IMG/VR virus record: IMGVR_UViG_3300023184_000005
Coordinates: 1-38,073 of that record
From: a virus
Length of the DNA: 38,073 nucleotides
Strand: one strand, 5' to 3'
Shown: piece after piece, positions 15,311-22,000 of the stretch
Position numbering within the stretch: position 1 is the first letter of the stretch
How the letters are laid out: each line of letters starts with the position of its first letter
Notes under the pieces: model-generated
Database searches by the model: none
What the model was told of the DNA's origin: nothing
Seen by the model: the letters and a program-made list of their open reading frames with translations, nothing else
Program-made: the position numbers and the translations under genes

Positions 15311-15500
15311 CCTGATTCCTTTTCATTCGCATCTTCAATTCTTCGACCATCACACGACCGCGCTTTCGCTCGATGTCAGCAAGGATTGCATTCCACCAAT
15401 GAATTGCCGCGCTTCGACCAAGCTCTCGAACCTTTTGTTTAAATCTTCTGTTCCAATCACGCGCTTCAGATTCTCGAAGCCTTTCAAGGTCAAATTCCAT
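15291..15500 (-). CDS. Small basic phage protein (DUF7696-like)
   Basis: The 69-residue product begins MEFDLERLRESEARDWNRRF and continues VRELGRSAAIHWWNAILADI, highly charged and helical. The pattern resembles short proteins seen near replication genes of Burkholderiales phages. It overlaps the 3' part of the winged-helix gene by 151 bases in another frame. Confidence 0.7.
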   Translation of the reverse strand: MEFDLERLRESEARDWNRRFKQKVRELGRSAAIHWWNAILADIERKRGRVMVEELKMRMKRNQDESKKG

Positions 15501-15652
15501 TTGCGGTCAGCCCTTTCGATGTGGCCTTGGAACTCCATGTATTGCAGGACTTTGGTCAGGCGTATGCCCTCCCATCCTGTGATTTCTTTGAGTTCTTTGT
15601 GGGAATGCGGCTCAAAACTCAGCAACATTCGGATTGCGTGTGATCTTGTCAT
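15350..15652 (-). CDS. Winged-helix DNA-binding protein
   Basis: The 100-residue product has an N-terminal winged-helix pattern: SHAIRMLLSFEPHSHKELKE, TGWEGIRLTKVLQYMEFQGH, then a wing ADRKWNLTLKGFENL. Its start overlaps the replication gene by an ATGA. The last 50 residues coincide with another ORF read in a different frame. It may act as a helicase loader or regulator; its position after the O-like gene is the lambda P position, but there is no P-like sequence. Confidence 0.7.
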   Translation of the reverse strand: MTRSHAIRMLLSFEPHSHKELKEITGWEGIRLTKVLQYMEFQGHIERADRKWNLTLKGFENLKRVIGTEDLNKRFESLVEARQFIGGMQSLLTSSESAVV

Positions 15653-16365
15653 GTTTTTACTCTCAATGCTTGAAGTTTTGCCAGAATCTCTGGACTTGGA
15701 GGCACGACTTTCAGCTTGTCTTGGTTAAGTTTGACCAAGGCTGGATCAAGTCCTTGCTTTGACGGCACGGTGGTAGTGGCAACATCAAACCTGTTGACCA
15801 GTTTAGGCTTGTCAGCAACCCATTCAGCCTTGAATGACTGCCATCCGCGCACCACGCATTCGGTCAAAGCCTGTTCCAGCGACCAACCAGCTTTGTTTGC
15901 TTCAACAATGATGCCATCAACAGCACGTTGGGTAATCGGTGCTTTTTTGGCTTTACGCAAGGTTTTGAAGTCATCCCACACCGATTGTGAAACGCCGTCA
16001 GGCGTAGCAACGACAGTTGCTTTCTGTCTCTTCTTTGTCTCTGTCTCTGTCTCTGTCTCTAGACTATCACTTTGATATTGCTCTGATATCGCATTGATAT
16101 CACTGCGTTCCAGCCAATGAGACAACTTGTTTAAGCAATCATTAGTTTGCTTTTCTGTCATTCTTAAACGAAATGCAAGATTTTTTGTTGACGGTAGATT
16201 TCCATCATCTTCGCTAGCAATCAGCCAGCACATTACTAGCACCTTGCTAGCAAGCGGGTCTAATTCATACCATTCAAGATCATCAAGAACATCTCTGTAC
16301 AACTTAACCCAAGGCGGTTTTCTGTCTTTAAAGTGCTGAAACTTGTTCCAGTTTTTAATTCTCAT
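15649..16365 (-). CDS. O-like replication initiation protein
   Basis: The product has 238 residues. The N-terminus (WNKFQHFKDRKPPWVKLYRD, LDPLASKVLVMCWLIASEDD, LAFRLRMTEKQTNDCLNKL) is a winged-helix replication domain as in phage O/DnaD-like initiators. A low-complexity linker ETETETET (residues ~103-110) from a gtctct microsatellite separates it from a helical C-terminus with KLVNRFDVATTT. As in lambda O, short repeats lie inside the gene (16073-16102) and may be the origin it binds. Confidence 0.82.
   Translation of the reverse strand: MRIKNWNKFQHFKDRKPPWVKLYRDVLDDLEWYELDPLASKVLVMCWLIASEDDGNLPSTKNLAFRLRMTEKQTNDCLNKLSHWLERSDINAISEQYQSDSLETETETETKKRQKATVVATPDGVSQSVWDDFKTLRKAKKAPITQRAVDGIIVEANKAGWSLEQALTECVVRGWQSFKAEWVADKPKLVNRFDVATTTVPSKQGLDPALVKLNQDKLKVVPPSPEILAKLQALRVKT
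16037..16060. repeat. gtctct microsatellite, four copies
   Basis: Four perfect copies of a hexamer encode the Glu-Thr repeat in the replication protein. Such tracts vary by slippage and would change the linker length without a frameshift. Confidence 0.95.
16073..16102. promoter_or_regulatory. Three TGATAT repeats at 11-bp spacing, candidate initiator sites
   Basis: TGATATTG (16073), TGATATCG (16084) and TGATATCA (16095) are spaced exactly one helical turn apart inside the O-like gene. This is the place and arrangement of the initiator-binding iterons in lambdoid phages. Confidence 0.5.
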
Positions 16366-16696
16366 AACAAACCTCTTTACGTTTATTACAATGATGAGTG
16401 TTATGAATTGGTTTTAGTCGTCTTATTAAACGAATTTCCCACATTGCCCAATCACCTAACTTTTCAGAGAATTTAGCTTTTATCCTTATGGCTGTTGACA
16501 TTGGCAAATCTTGCCAAGGTGTGTGGATATTTTTTGCATAGCCAAATCGAAACGCATGACCAGAAAATCTATTGCTTAAACTGTTCGATTGACCTACATA
16601 AACTAAATCATTGCCAAAATATATTGCATAAACACAAGGTTTGTTTGGCAATTTATCTGGATTTGGAAATAGCTTGTATTCTTTCCATTTGCTCAT
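16355..16696 (-). CDS. GIY-YIG endonuclease, first copy
   Basis: The product has 113 residues from the ATG at 16696; an upstream TTG at 16708 would add four. It has CVYAIYFGNDLVYVGQSNSL, matching the GIY-YIG core (VYAIY / VYVGQS), then NRFSGHAFRFG with the catalytic Arg and WEIRLIRRLKPIHN with the Glu. It is a single-domain nuclease, possibly a homing-type or DNA-degrading enzyme. The gene lies after the structured RNA/terminator. Confidence 0.88.
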   Translation of the reverse strand: MSKWKEYKLFPNPDKLPNKPCVYAIYFGNDLVYVGQSNSLSNRFSGHAFRFGYAKNIHTPWQDLPMSTAIRIKAKFSEKLGDWAMWEIRLIRRLKPIHNTHHCNKRKEVCYEN

Positions 16697-16706
16697 GTTT
16701 TGGCCC

Positions 16707-16789
16707 AAAAAAAAGGGCTACACCTGCTGTCTCATCCTTGCGGATGTTGGCGGACTGGCGCAATACCAGCAGACAGCATGTGTAACCCT
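16707..16789 (-). ncRNA. Three-way-junction RNA with U tail (terminator or small RNA)
   Basis: On the minus strand a 19-position outer stem (16789-16771 with 16732-16714) pairs at 18 positions including one G-U. It encloses two hairpins: CTGG-tattgcg-CCAG and CATCC-GCAA-GGATG, the latter with a GNRA tetraloop. Eight U follow (16714-16707, the first pairing at the stem base). On the plus strand two pairs are lost (C-A, C-U), so minus is the functional strand. It lies between the Cro-like gene and the GIY-YIG gene and could be an early terminator/attenuator or a processed small RNA. Confidence 0.8.
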
Positions 16790-16822
16790 ATTGCGAGTAA
16801 CGCCGCCAAGCGTTTCACAAAA

Positions 16823-16981
16823 TCATACCACAAACCATTCAGGCTTCAAAGCCCTCAACTGCCACAGCCTTGCTTCAGGCACATACCCATCCCACATATA
16901 GATCGCAGAACGACTGATGCCCAATAGCCTTGAAAGAGCGGTTACGCCCCCTGCTTTTTTGATTGCGGTGTGTTTGTCCAT
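16823..16981 (-). CDS. Cro/YdaS-like helix-turn-helix regulator (52 aa)
   Basis: The sequence begins MDKHTAIKKAGGVTALSRLL, continues GISRSAIYMWDGYVPEARLW and ends in KPEWFVV. The segment GGVTALSRLLGISRSAIYMW is a typical HTH of Cro/YdaS proteins, with a conserved EARxxQL block after it. It is the first gene of the leftward operon and faces the rightward operon across a shared control region. No ribosome site precedes the ATG; a TATAAT box ends 7 bases upstream, so the message is probably leaderless. Confidence 0.88.
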   Translation of the reverse strand: MDKHTAIKKAGGVTALSRLLGISRSAIYMWDGYVPEARLWQLRALKPEWFVV

Positions 16982-16987
16982 GCAAAA

Positions 16988-17018
16988 ATTATAGTACAGC
17001 CAGCTTATCAGGTGATAA
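16988..17018 (-). promoter_or_regulatory. Leftward early promoter with operator
   Basis: TATAAT on minus (16993-16988) is a perfect -10 box. Its -35 region is poor and is covered by TTATCA-cc-TGATAA (17018-17005), an inverted repeat likely bound by the Cro-like protein. The start of transcription would fall on or next to the A of the ATG at 16981. Confidence 0.65.
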
Positions 17019-17038
17019 CCTAGCTTACTATGTGGTTA

Positions 17039-17068
17039 TTGCACACAAGTGTCAAGCTGGCTTATACT
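17039..17068 (+). promoter_or_regulatory. Rightward early promoter
   Basis: TTGCAC (17039-17044) and TATACT (17063-17068) are separated by 18 bases, a good sigma-70 pair. It points at the gene starting at 17097 and lies about 20 bases from the inverted repeat at 17005-17018, so one regulator could control both directions. Confidence 0.65.
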
Positions 17069-17096
17069 GAACGCTCTCAACAACACAGGACAAGAT

Positions 17097-17315
17097 ATGA
17101 ATCAACCATACAACCCACCTGCATTTCCGCTACACAACCACGGGGTACAAACTCTAGGTACGCATATATCAGGCATGACATTGCGGGACTACTTTGCGGC
17201 AAAAGCTTTGCAAGGTTACATGAGTCGGCAATTGATTGATGGTTTTGATGAAGATGTAATTTCAGAAATGTCATACAAAGTAGCAGATGCAATGCTCAAA
17301 GCGAGGGAAGCATGA
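17097..17315 (+). CDS. Small phage protein with FAAKALQG motif (72 aa)
   Basis: I start at the ATG at 17097, preceded by AGGACA; the longer GTG-start frame would begin inside the promoter. MTLRDYFAAKALQGYMSRQL is a pattern repeated in many phage hypotheticals, always first in an early operon. The rest is helical and acidic. No function known. Confidence 0.75.
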   Translation: MNQPYNPPAFPLHNHGVQTLGTHISGMTLRDYFAAKALQGYMSRQLIDGFDEDVISEMSYKVADAMLKAREA

Positions 17316-17488
17316 CTTGGACAATAAGATTGACGTATGAAATAGATGATGACCCTCTTAAGGCCGTCAACATTGAACAAAAAATTACCGATCAAACTGT
17401 TGAAAATGCTTATTTTGATGTGTTGACATGGCAATTTGAGCGGATGGTTGAAGCAATGAAAAAACAAATGCAAGAGGGAAAATCATGA
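17312..17488 (+). CDS. Small acidic protein (58 aa)
   Basis: The ATG at 17312 overlaps the preceding stop. The sequence begins MTWTIRLTYEIDDDPLKAVN and ends VEAMKKQMQEGKS, a strand then helix layout. It overlaps the next gene by an ATGA. No family recognised. Confidence 0.65.
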   Translation: MTWTIRLTYEIDDDPLKAVNIEQKITDQTVENAYFDVLTWQFERMVEAMKKQMQEGKS

Positions 17489-17745
17489 CCTGTTCATTTA
17501 CACACCAGCTTGCGAGTGGCGCAGATGTCACAGTGGTTTACAACTTTGTCGATGAGGATGAAGATGTCGGTTTGAACGCCGAATTTGAGATCGAAGTTTT
17601 TCAAGATGGATTGGAGGTATCAAATGTCATCACCGAAAAAGACACCGCGCAAATTGAAACCGAAGTTGCATATCGTTGGAGAAAGCACTGCGAAGAAGAA
17701 CGTAGAGAATCCGACTACGATAGATGGGCGAGTCACAATGGGTAA
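17485..17745 (+). CDS. Acidic protein, unknown (86 aa)
   Basis: It starts in an ATGA overlap. The N-terminal half alternates strand residues (VTVVYNFVDEDEDVGLNAEF) and the C-terminus is charged (YRWRKHCEEERRESDYDRW). Similar small proteins occur in early regions of freshwater phages; no activity can be proposed. Confidence 0.65.
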   Translation: MTCSFTHQLASGADVTVVYNFVDEDEDVGLNAEFEIEVFQDGLEVSNVITEKDTAQIETEVAYRWRKHCEEERRESDYDRWASHNG

Positions 17746-17938
17746 TTTGCCATTTACCACTAAAAGTGGCTTGAGAATAGGCCAGTACTATGTGCCGCGC
17801 CAGCCAATGCAAATGTCACGCGATGAAGAATTCTGGCAAGGCATTTTGCTTGGCATTAAGCCAGTAAGCCATTTGCCTATGGTCATCTACATCATTGGTT
17901 TGCTGGTGCTTGTCAAATCATTGATGGGACTCAAATGA
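17738..17938 (+). CDS. Small membrane protein (66 aa)
   Basis: I use the ATG at 17738 (MGNLPFTTKSGLRIGQYYVP), which overlaps the preceding gene by 8 bases; the open frame continues upstream only as a shadow. A C-terminal hydrophobic stretch, LPMVIYIIGLLVLVKSLMG, predicts one membrane helix. Confidence 0.6.
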   Translation: MGNLPFTTKSGLRIGQYYVPRQPMQMSRDEEFWQGILLGIKPVSHLPMVIYIIGLLVLVKSLMGLK

Positions 17939-18129
17939 ACGCCGAAGAAATCATCAACAGGTTAAAGCAATTGGCGGCTGAACATGACGCTGAACCTCGA
18001 TACAGGCTTGCATTTCATGTGGGCTTACTTGAGGGTCAGGTAATGATCCTGTGCAATGAGATTATGCAAATGCAACAACAACACATTACAACTCTGAAAG
18101 AAATATATGAAAGTTTATCAAGCGATTAA
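17935..18129 (+). CDS. Small helical protein (64 aa)
   Basis: It begins in an ATGA overlap: MNAEEIINRLKQLAAEHDAE, then a second helix rich in Met and Gln (MILCNEIMQMQQQHITTLKE). It overlaps the ERF gene by 23 bases. No known family. Confidence 0.65.
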   Translation: MNAEEIINRLKQLAAEHDAEPRYRLAFHVGLLEGQVMILCNEIMQMQQQHITTLKEIYESLSSD

Positions 18130-18721
18130 TGCCGTGCAAGGCGCATTGGCGAAGACAGGCATAGCAAAGACTCGTACCAATAGCCAAGGAGCAGGATTCA
18201 AGTTTCGTGGCATTGATGACGTTTATAACGCTATTGCGCCACTACTGGCTGATCATGGCTTATGCATTCTGCCTAGAATGATTTCACGCATATGCGAAGA
18301 ACGAACATCAAAAAGCGGCGGTGCTTTGTTCTATGTGACAGTGGAAGCTGAATTTGATTTTGTTGCCGTGGAAGACGGGTCTAAGCACACTGTCAAAACC
18401 TACGGTGAAGCAATGGATTCAGGCGACAAGGCTACCAACAAGGCCATGTCCAGCGCATACAAATACGCTTGCTTTCAGTCGTTTGCAATCCCCTTAGAGG
18501 GCGAGCCTGATTCCGATGATGAAAGTTTTGAAGTTGGTCACGGTATGCCAGCAAATATTCTTGCCGATCATCTGACCGCAATCTTTGATGCCACCACCAT
18601 TGCTGAATTGACCAAGGCATATAGCGATGCTTACAAGGCGGCAGATAACGACAAAAAAACACAAAACCGCTTTATTCAAGCCAAAGATGACATGAAAGCC
18701 AAATTAGGAGCAAAAGCATGA
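18107..18721 (+). CDS. erf: ERF-family single-strand annealing protein
   Basis: The product has 204 residues. The ERF core is clear: GFKFRGIDDVYNAIAPLLAD near residues 31-50, then VEDGSKHTVKTYGEAMDSGD and KATNKAMSSAYKYACFQSF followed by IPLEGEPDSDD. ERF proteins form rings on single-stranded DNA and anneal complementary strands during phage recombination. The YqaJ exonuclease gene follows with an ATGA overlap, giving a two-gene SynExo pair. Confidence 0.96.
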   Translation: MKVYQAINAVQGALAKTGIAKTRTNSQGAGFKFRGIDDVYNAIAPLLADHGLCILPRMISRICEERTSKSGGALFYVTVEAEFDFVAVEDGSKHTVKTYGEAMDSGDKATNKAMSSAYKYACFQSFAIPLEGEPDSDDESFEVGHGMPANILADHLTAIFDATTIAELTKAYSDAYKAADNDKKTQNRFIQAKDDMKAKLGAKA

Positions 18722-19344
18722 AACAGCAAACACCTGAATGGTTTGCCGCCCGTCTGGGCAAGGCCACTGGCTCACGCATCTCTGACATAGTCGCCAAAAC
18801 AAAGACAGGTTATGCCGCTTCCCGCGATGACTATATGTTCCAACTGGTCGTGGAGCGTCTGACAGGCATCAATACGGTCAGCTTTAGCTCGCCAGCCATG
18901 CAGTGGGGTGTTGATCAGGAGGAGTACGCTCGCAGTGCCTACGAAGCTCATATGGGCGTTCTAGTGACTGAGGTAGGGTCTATTGACCACCCGCGCATTG
19001 CGATGTCTTCAGCAAGCCCTGATGGCCTTGTGGGCGGTGACGGTGAGGGCATGGTTGAAATCAAATGCCCCATGACGAAAAACCACTTGAATATGTTTTT
19101 GGGTCAACCTATTGCCAAAGTCTATAAAGATCAAATGATGTGGCAAATGGCGGTAACAGGCAGAAAATGGGTGGACTATGTGTCATTTGATCCCCGCTGT
19201 CCCGCAGGATTGCAATTGTTCATTCAGACGGTTGAACGTGACAATGAATATATTGCCGCCCTTGAATTTGAAGTGATCAAGTTCTTGGATGAAGTTGAAA
19301 TTAAAGAAAAAGAATTGCGCCGCATTCTGGAGTCCAAGATATGA
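18718..19344 (+). CDS. YqaJ-family recombination exonuclease
   Basis: The product has 208 residues. TPEWFAARLGKATGSRISDI opens the family, WGVDQEEYARSAYEAHMG carries the conserved Glu, SSASPDGLVGGDG the catalytic Asp and GMVEIKCPM the ExK pair of the lambda-exonuclease-like PD-(D/E)xK fold. It digests duplex ends 5' to 3' and hands single strands to ERF. Confidence 0.95.
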   Translation: MKQQTPEWFAARLGKATGSRISDIVAKTKTGYAASRDDYMFQLVVERLTGINTVSFSSPAMQWGVDQEEYARSAYEAHMGVLVTEVGSIDHPRIAMSSASPDGLVGGDGEGMVEIKCPMTKNHLNMFLGQPIAKVYKDQMMWQMAVTGRKWVDYVSFDPRCPAGLQLFIQTVERDNEYIAALEFEVIKFLDEVEIKEKELRRILESKI

Positions 19345-19715
19345 AGCTGGCTTATGGGGTCTTGGTTGCCAAGATTGAACGGCTTTTGCGCCAGCACGGT
19401 GAATTGACTTCAGCCGAAATCTGCGATGAATTGGATATTGATCGTAGACAAGGCGGCGCGGTGCTTTCTCGCATGAACAAGGAATCGCCACATCTTCCTA
19501 AGCGGATTTACAAGGTTAGATACATCCATGAGCATGAAAACCAGCGGCGGTATCCCCGCTCTGTTTATGCCTTGGGTGATCTGCCTGATGTCAAAAAGCC
19601 AAAAGCAAATCCTCATGCCAATTCAAAACGGTACAGAACACGGGTCAACAAAAAAGTGTCAAGTGTTTTTCATCTTGGCTTGACTCGTACTCAAAAACGC
19701 GAAATGAGGGTTTGA
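19341..19715 (+). CDS. Winged-helix protein (124 aa)
   Basis: It overlaps the exonuclease by an ATGA. Residues ~10-50 form a winged helix: IERLLRQHGELTSAEICDEL, DIDRRQGGAVLSRMNKE. The C-terminal third is basic (NSKRYRTRVNKKVSSVFHLG), as in DNA-binding tails. Probably a regulator of the rightward operon or an accessory recombination factor. Confidence 0.75.
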   Translation: MKLAYGVLVAKIERLLRQHGELTSAEICDELDIDRRQGGAVLSRMNKESPHLPKRIYKVRYIHEHENQRRYPRSVYALGDLPDVKKPKANPHANSKRYRTRVNKKVSSVFHLGLTRTQKREMRV

Positions 19716-19716
19716 C

Positions 19717-20076
19717 ATGAAATATATTTTGCTTTTATTGCTGGTCGGATGCGCGAACAAGATCATCATTGATCCAAAGTTCAGCACAACACCCGGCAAC
19801 ATCTACCTCGATCAAATGGAATGCGAACGCATTTCAGAGGAAGTTCATGTCCCTACCGAAATGGCAAAGTCAGCCGCCATCCAAGGTGCGGCATCAGCCT
19901 TGCTCAGTGCATGGATTGCCAGCAAAACAGGAATGCCTGTCCATAACGCCGCTGGCGCAGGACTCGCGTCAGGCGCAATTGTGGGCAGTGGCTCAGGCGC
20001 ATGGTCAGCTTATCAACGCCGACAAGCAATTGTTAAGACTTGCCTTAACGGTCGCGGTTATAAAGTATTGGAGTGA
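19717..20076 (+). CDS. Lipoprotein with glycine-zipper segment
   Basis: The 119-residue product starts MKYILLLLLVGCANK: a very short signal peptide with lipobox LVGC, Cys12 being the lipidated residue. AAGAGLASGAIVGSGSG (about 86-102) is a glycine-zipper membrane segment, followed by a short tail with C...GRGYKVLE. Lipoproteins made early by phages can block receptors (as Llp of T5 does), so superinfection exclusion is a possibility. It is flanked by non-membrane early genes. Confidence 0.75.
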   Translation: MKYILLLLLVGCANKIIIDPKFSTTPGNIYLDQMECERISEEVHVPTEMAKSAAIQGAASALLSAWIASKTGMPVHNAAGAGLASGAIVGSGSGAWSAYQRRQAIVKTCLNGRGYKVLE

Positions 20077-20078
20077 AC

Positions 20079-20435
20079 ATGAAAAATTTTGATTTGTTTC
20101 AAGCATCCACTGAAGACGTTGCATTTGAAAACAAGGATCAGTTTAGTGCCGAATTCCTTGAATGGCTTCCTGAGAATCATCATATCTGGATGGCCTTTGA
20201 AGCTGAAGCCTTAAAAGTACTCAGGAAAGGCTTTAAACACTATTCTGCGCGAGTTATTGTGGAAGTCTTGCGCCACCATTCAGCACTTGCAGAAAACCCC
20301 GACACGGGCTGGAAAATTAACAACAACATCATTCCTTACCTTGGTCGGTTGTTTGCTCTCATCAACCCTGCTCACGCCAGTTTCTTTGAATTTAGGCAAG
20401 CATTCAAGCCAGCACGGGATAAGTTTCTCAAATGA
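20079..20435 (+). CDS. Conserved phage protein, unknown (118 aa)
   Basis: The ATG at 20079 has GGAG 5 bases upstream and is preferred over the GTG at 20073. WMAFEAEALKVLRKGFKHYS, VIVEVLRHHSALAENPDTGW and IPYLGRLFALINPAHASFFE form a pattern I recognise from many phage and prophage hypotheticals, where it is often near recombination genes. No function assigned. Confidence 0.8.
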   Translation: MKNFDLFQASTEDVAFENKDQFSAEFLEWLPENHHIWMAFEAEALKVLRKGFKHYSARVIVEVLRHHSALAENPDTGWKINNNIIPYLGRLFALINPAHASFFEFRQAFKPARDKFLK

Positions 20436-20539
20436 GACACGCAATCACAATCTTGACTTCCTTGTTTTGGGCTATTGTTATTGGCATCATTTGCAAGATT
20501 TACAGTTTCTTTTTTATGTTTGGATGGGGATTGCTATGA
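20432..20539 (+). CDS. 35-residue membrane peptide
   Basis: The ORF starts in an ATGA overlap and ends in another. MRHAITILTSLFWAIVIGII and the following CKIYSFFFMFGWGLL are almost wholly hydrophobic, predicting one or two membrane spans. Function unknown; the coupling at both ends supports translation. Confidence 0.6.
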   Translation: MRHAITILTSLFWAIVIGIICKIYSFFFMFGWGLL

Positions 20540-20712
20540 GTGAATTCAATAAACCGACAGAACCGATTGCGCCAAAATCATCACAAGAGTTTTATGATGA
20601 TTTGCGGAATCAAGTCATTGATGAAGTTGTGCGTGAAACCATGAAGCTTACAAGTTTTGGCAAAGACACATTGGACAGTTTAATAATTACATATCAAAGG
20701 ATGAAAAAATGA
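20536..20712 (+). CDS. Small acidic protein (58 aa)
   Basis: It begins MSEFNKPTEPIAPKSSQEFY, with a helix DDLRNQVIDEVVRETMK. Both ends overlap neighbours by four bases. The pattern of helix and C-terminal ITYQRMKK is not one I recognise. Confidence 0.6.
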   Translation: MSEFNKPTEPIAPKSSQEFYDDLRNQVIDEVVRETMKLTSFGKDTLDSLIITYQRMKK

Positions 20713-21242
20713 GTAACTGGATGCAAAGCAGAACTCAAGAAGAACGAAAAGCGATTGCGGCAAAATCTGTAGCAACTCGACAAAAAAATATACAAGAACG
20801 CAAAGCAATTGAGCTTTTAGACTTGGATAAAAGAAATATTTTGAAACAGGAAATAAAAGCATTTGAAGACCGTTTATCAAAATTGAAACGTCTTGAGCTT
20901 GTCAATACAACTGCAATGACTTTGACAAATAAAGCTTTGTTAAATGAACAAGAAATTGTCAAAGCGGCAAATACTTGGTCAATGGCAATAGGTATTTATT
21001 TTTTGATTGATGGCAATAGAGTGGTTTACGTTGGTCAATCAGTCAATGTCTATTCAAGAATTTCATCGCATCAAGACAAAGTATTTGAAAGTTTTGCATT
21101 TATACCTTGTGAAAAAGAAATGCTTGATAAGCTTGAATCTTTGTATATTCACATATTGCGCCCTCCTCTTAATGGAAATCATGTTCATGGAGCAAAACAC
21201 GCTCCAATATCTTTTAATAAGTTAATGGAAGTATCCTTATGA
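20709..21242 (+). CDS. GIY-YIG endonuclease, second copy, with coiled-coil N-terminus
   Basis: The product has 177 residues. Residues 1-75 are charged and helical (EERKAIAAKSVATRQKNIQE onward). The C-terminal half has AIGIYFLIDGNRVVYVGQSV, the GIY-YIG core, then VYSRISSHQ with the catalytic Arg and LDKLESLYIHILRPPLNGN with the Glu and the usual PxxN end. Base composition is AT-richer than its neighbours, suggesting separate acquisition. Confidence 0.9.
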   Translation: MSNWMQSRTQEERKAIAAKSVATRQKNIQERKAIELLDLDKRNILKQEIKAFEDRLSKLKRLELVNTTAMTLTNKALLNEQEIVKAANTWSMAIGIYFLIDGNRVVYVGQSVNVYSRISSHQDKVFESFAFIPCEKEMLDKLESLYIHILRPPLNGNHVHGAKHAPISFNKLMEVSL

Positions 21243-21535
21243 AACAAGATGAAATCAACGCAGTCAAAAAAGCTGCTGAAAAAATGAGAAAGCAAGAATC
21301 TGCTCAAGGTGAAATTATTCGATTTGCAATTCAATGCCGCCTTGTGACAACAGGTAATCGCGATGGAATATACATGGACGCATTAACAGAGTTTGCCAAA
21401 CTGATAGCCGCCAAAGAACGTGAAGCCTGTGCAAAAGTGGTTGATGACATTGAAGCGCGGTGCATTGCAGAAGATGTTGATGACCAACCCTTGAAAGAAG
21501 TTGCCGTTGCCATTAGAGCCAGAGGTGAAGCATGA
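21239..21535 (+). CDS. Small early protein with AKEREACAKV motif, copy 1 (98 aa)
   Basis: An ATGA overlap marks the start. AAKEREACAKVVDDIEARC and the C-terminal VAVAIRARGEA are a common pattern of phage hypotheticals of unknown role. The next gene carries the same two blocks with nearly the same DNA, so the pair arose by duplication. Confidence 0.75.
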   Translation: MKQDEINAVKKAAEKMRKQESAQGEIIRFAIQCRLVTTGNRDGIYMDALTEFAKLIAAKEREACAKVVDDIEARCIAEDVDDQPLKEVAVAIRARGEA

Positions 21536-21732
21536 CACAAGAAATCATTGAGATGGCAAGAGAGGCTGGTCTGTATCAAGACATCAATGTTTCTTTTCAT
21601 CAAGCTCTGAGGAATTTTTATGACCTTGCAACCGCAAAAGAACGTGAAGCCTGTGCAAAGGTTGCTGAACACAGCTTTGGCGTTATAGGTAGCACGATTG
21701 CCACCGCCATCAGAGCCAGAGGTGAAGCATGA
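21532..21732 (+). CDS. Small early protein with AKEREACAKV motif, copy 2 (66 aa)
   Basis: The gene starts in an ATGA overlap and repeats TAKEREACAKV and ATAIRARGEA of its upstream neighbour but lacks the middle. The N-terminus, MAREAGLYQDINVSF, differs and resembles MARxAGL openings of other phage hypotheticals. Confidence 0.75.
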   Translation: MTQEIIEMAREAGLYQDINVSFHQALRNFYDLATAKEREACAKVAEHSFGVIGSTIATAIRARGEA

Positions 21733-21899
21733 CCACAGCATTTGATTACACAGGCAAAAGCATCTGGACACGCGACATCAAAATGAAACGGCTTAAGCAG
21801 GGCGAGGAATACGCCAAGCGCAAGCAGGATAACCGCGACATCAACGAAAAGAATCAAGTGTTTATTTATTCCAAGGCTTTATCAAGGAAAATAAAATGA
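21729..21899 (+). CDS. Small basic protein (56 aa)
   Basis: It starts in an ATGA overlap and ends in another. MTTAFDYTGKSIWTRDIKMK is followed by RLKQGEEYAKRKQDNRDINE, a highly charged helix. It may bind nucleic acid, but only charge supports that. Confidence 0.6.
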   Translation: MTTAFDYTGKSIWTRDIKMKRLKQGEEYAKRKQDNRDINEKNQVFIYSKALSRKIK

Positions 21900-22000
21900 T
21901 GGATTTTCTGGTGCTGGTATTTGTTTTAATGCTTGGCGGTGCGGTCACCGTTGGCGTTTGCTGTCTGCTTGCCAACTGGATTGCAGATTGGCAGAGTTAA
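21896..22000 (+). CDS. 34-residue membrane peptide, end of rightward operon
   Basis: MMDFLVLVFVLMLGGAVTVG followed by VCCLLANWIADWQS predicts one membrane helix. It overlaps the previous gene by four bases. Its TAA and the endolysin's stop codon lie on the same TTAA, so the two operons meet without a gap. Confidence 0.6.
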   Translation: MMDFLVLVFVLMLGGAVTVGVCCLLANWIADWQS

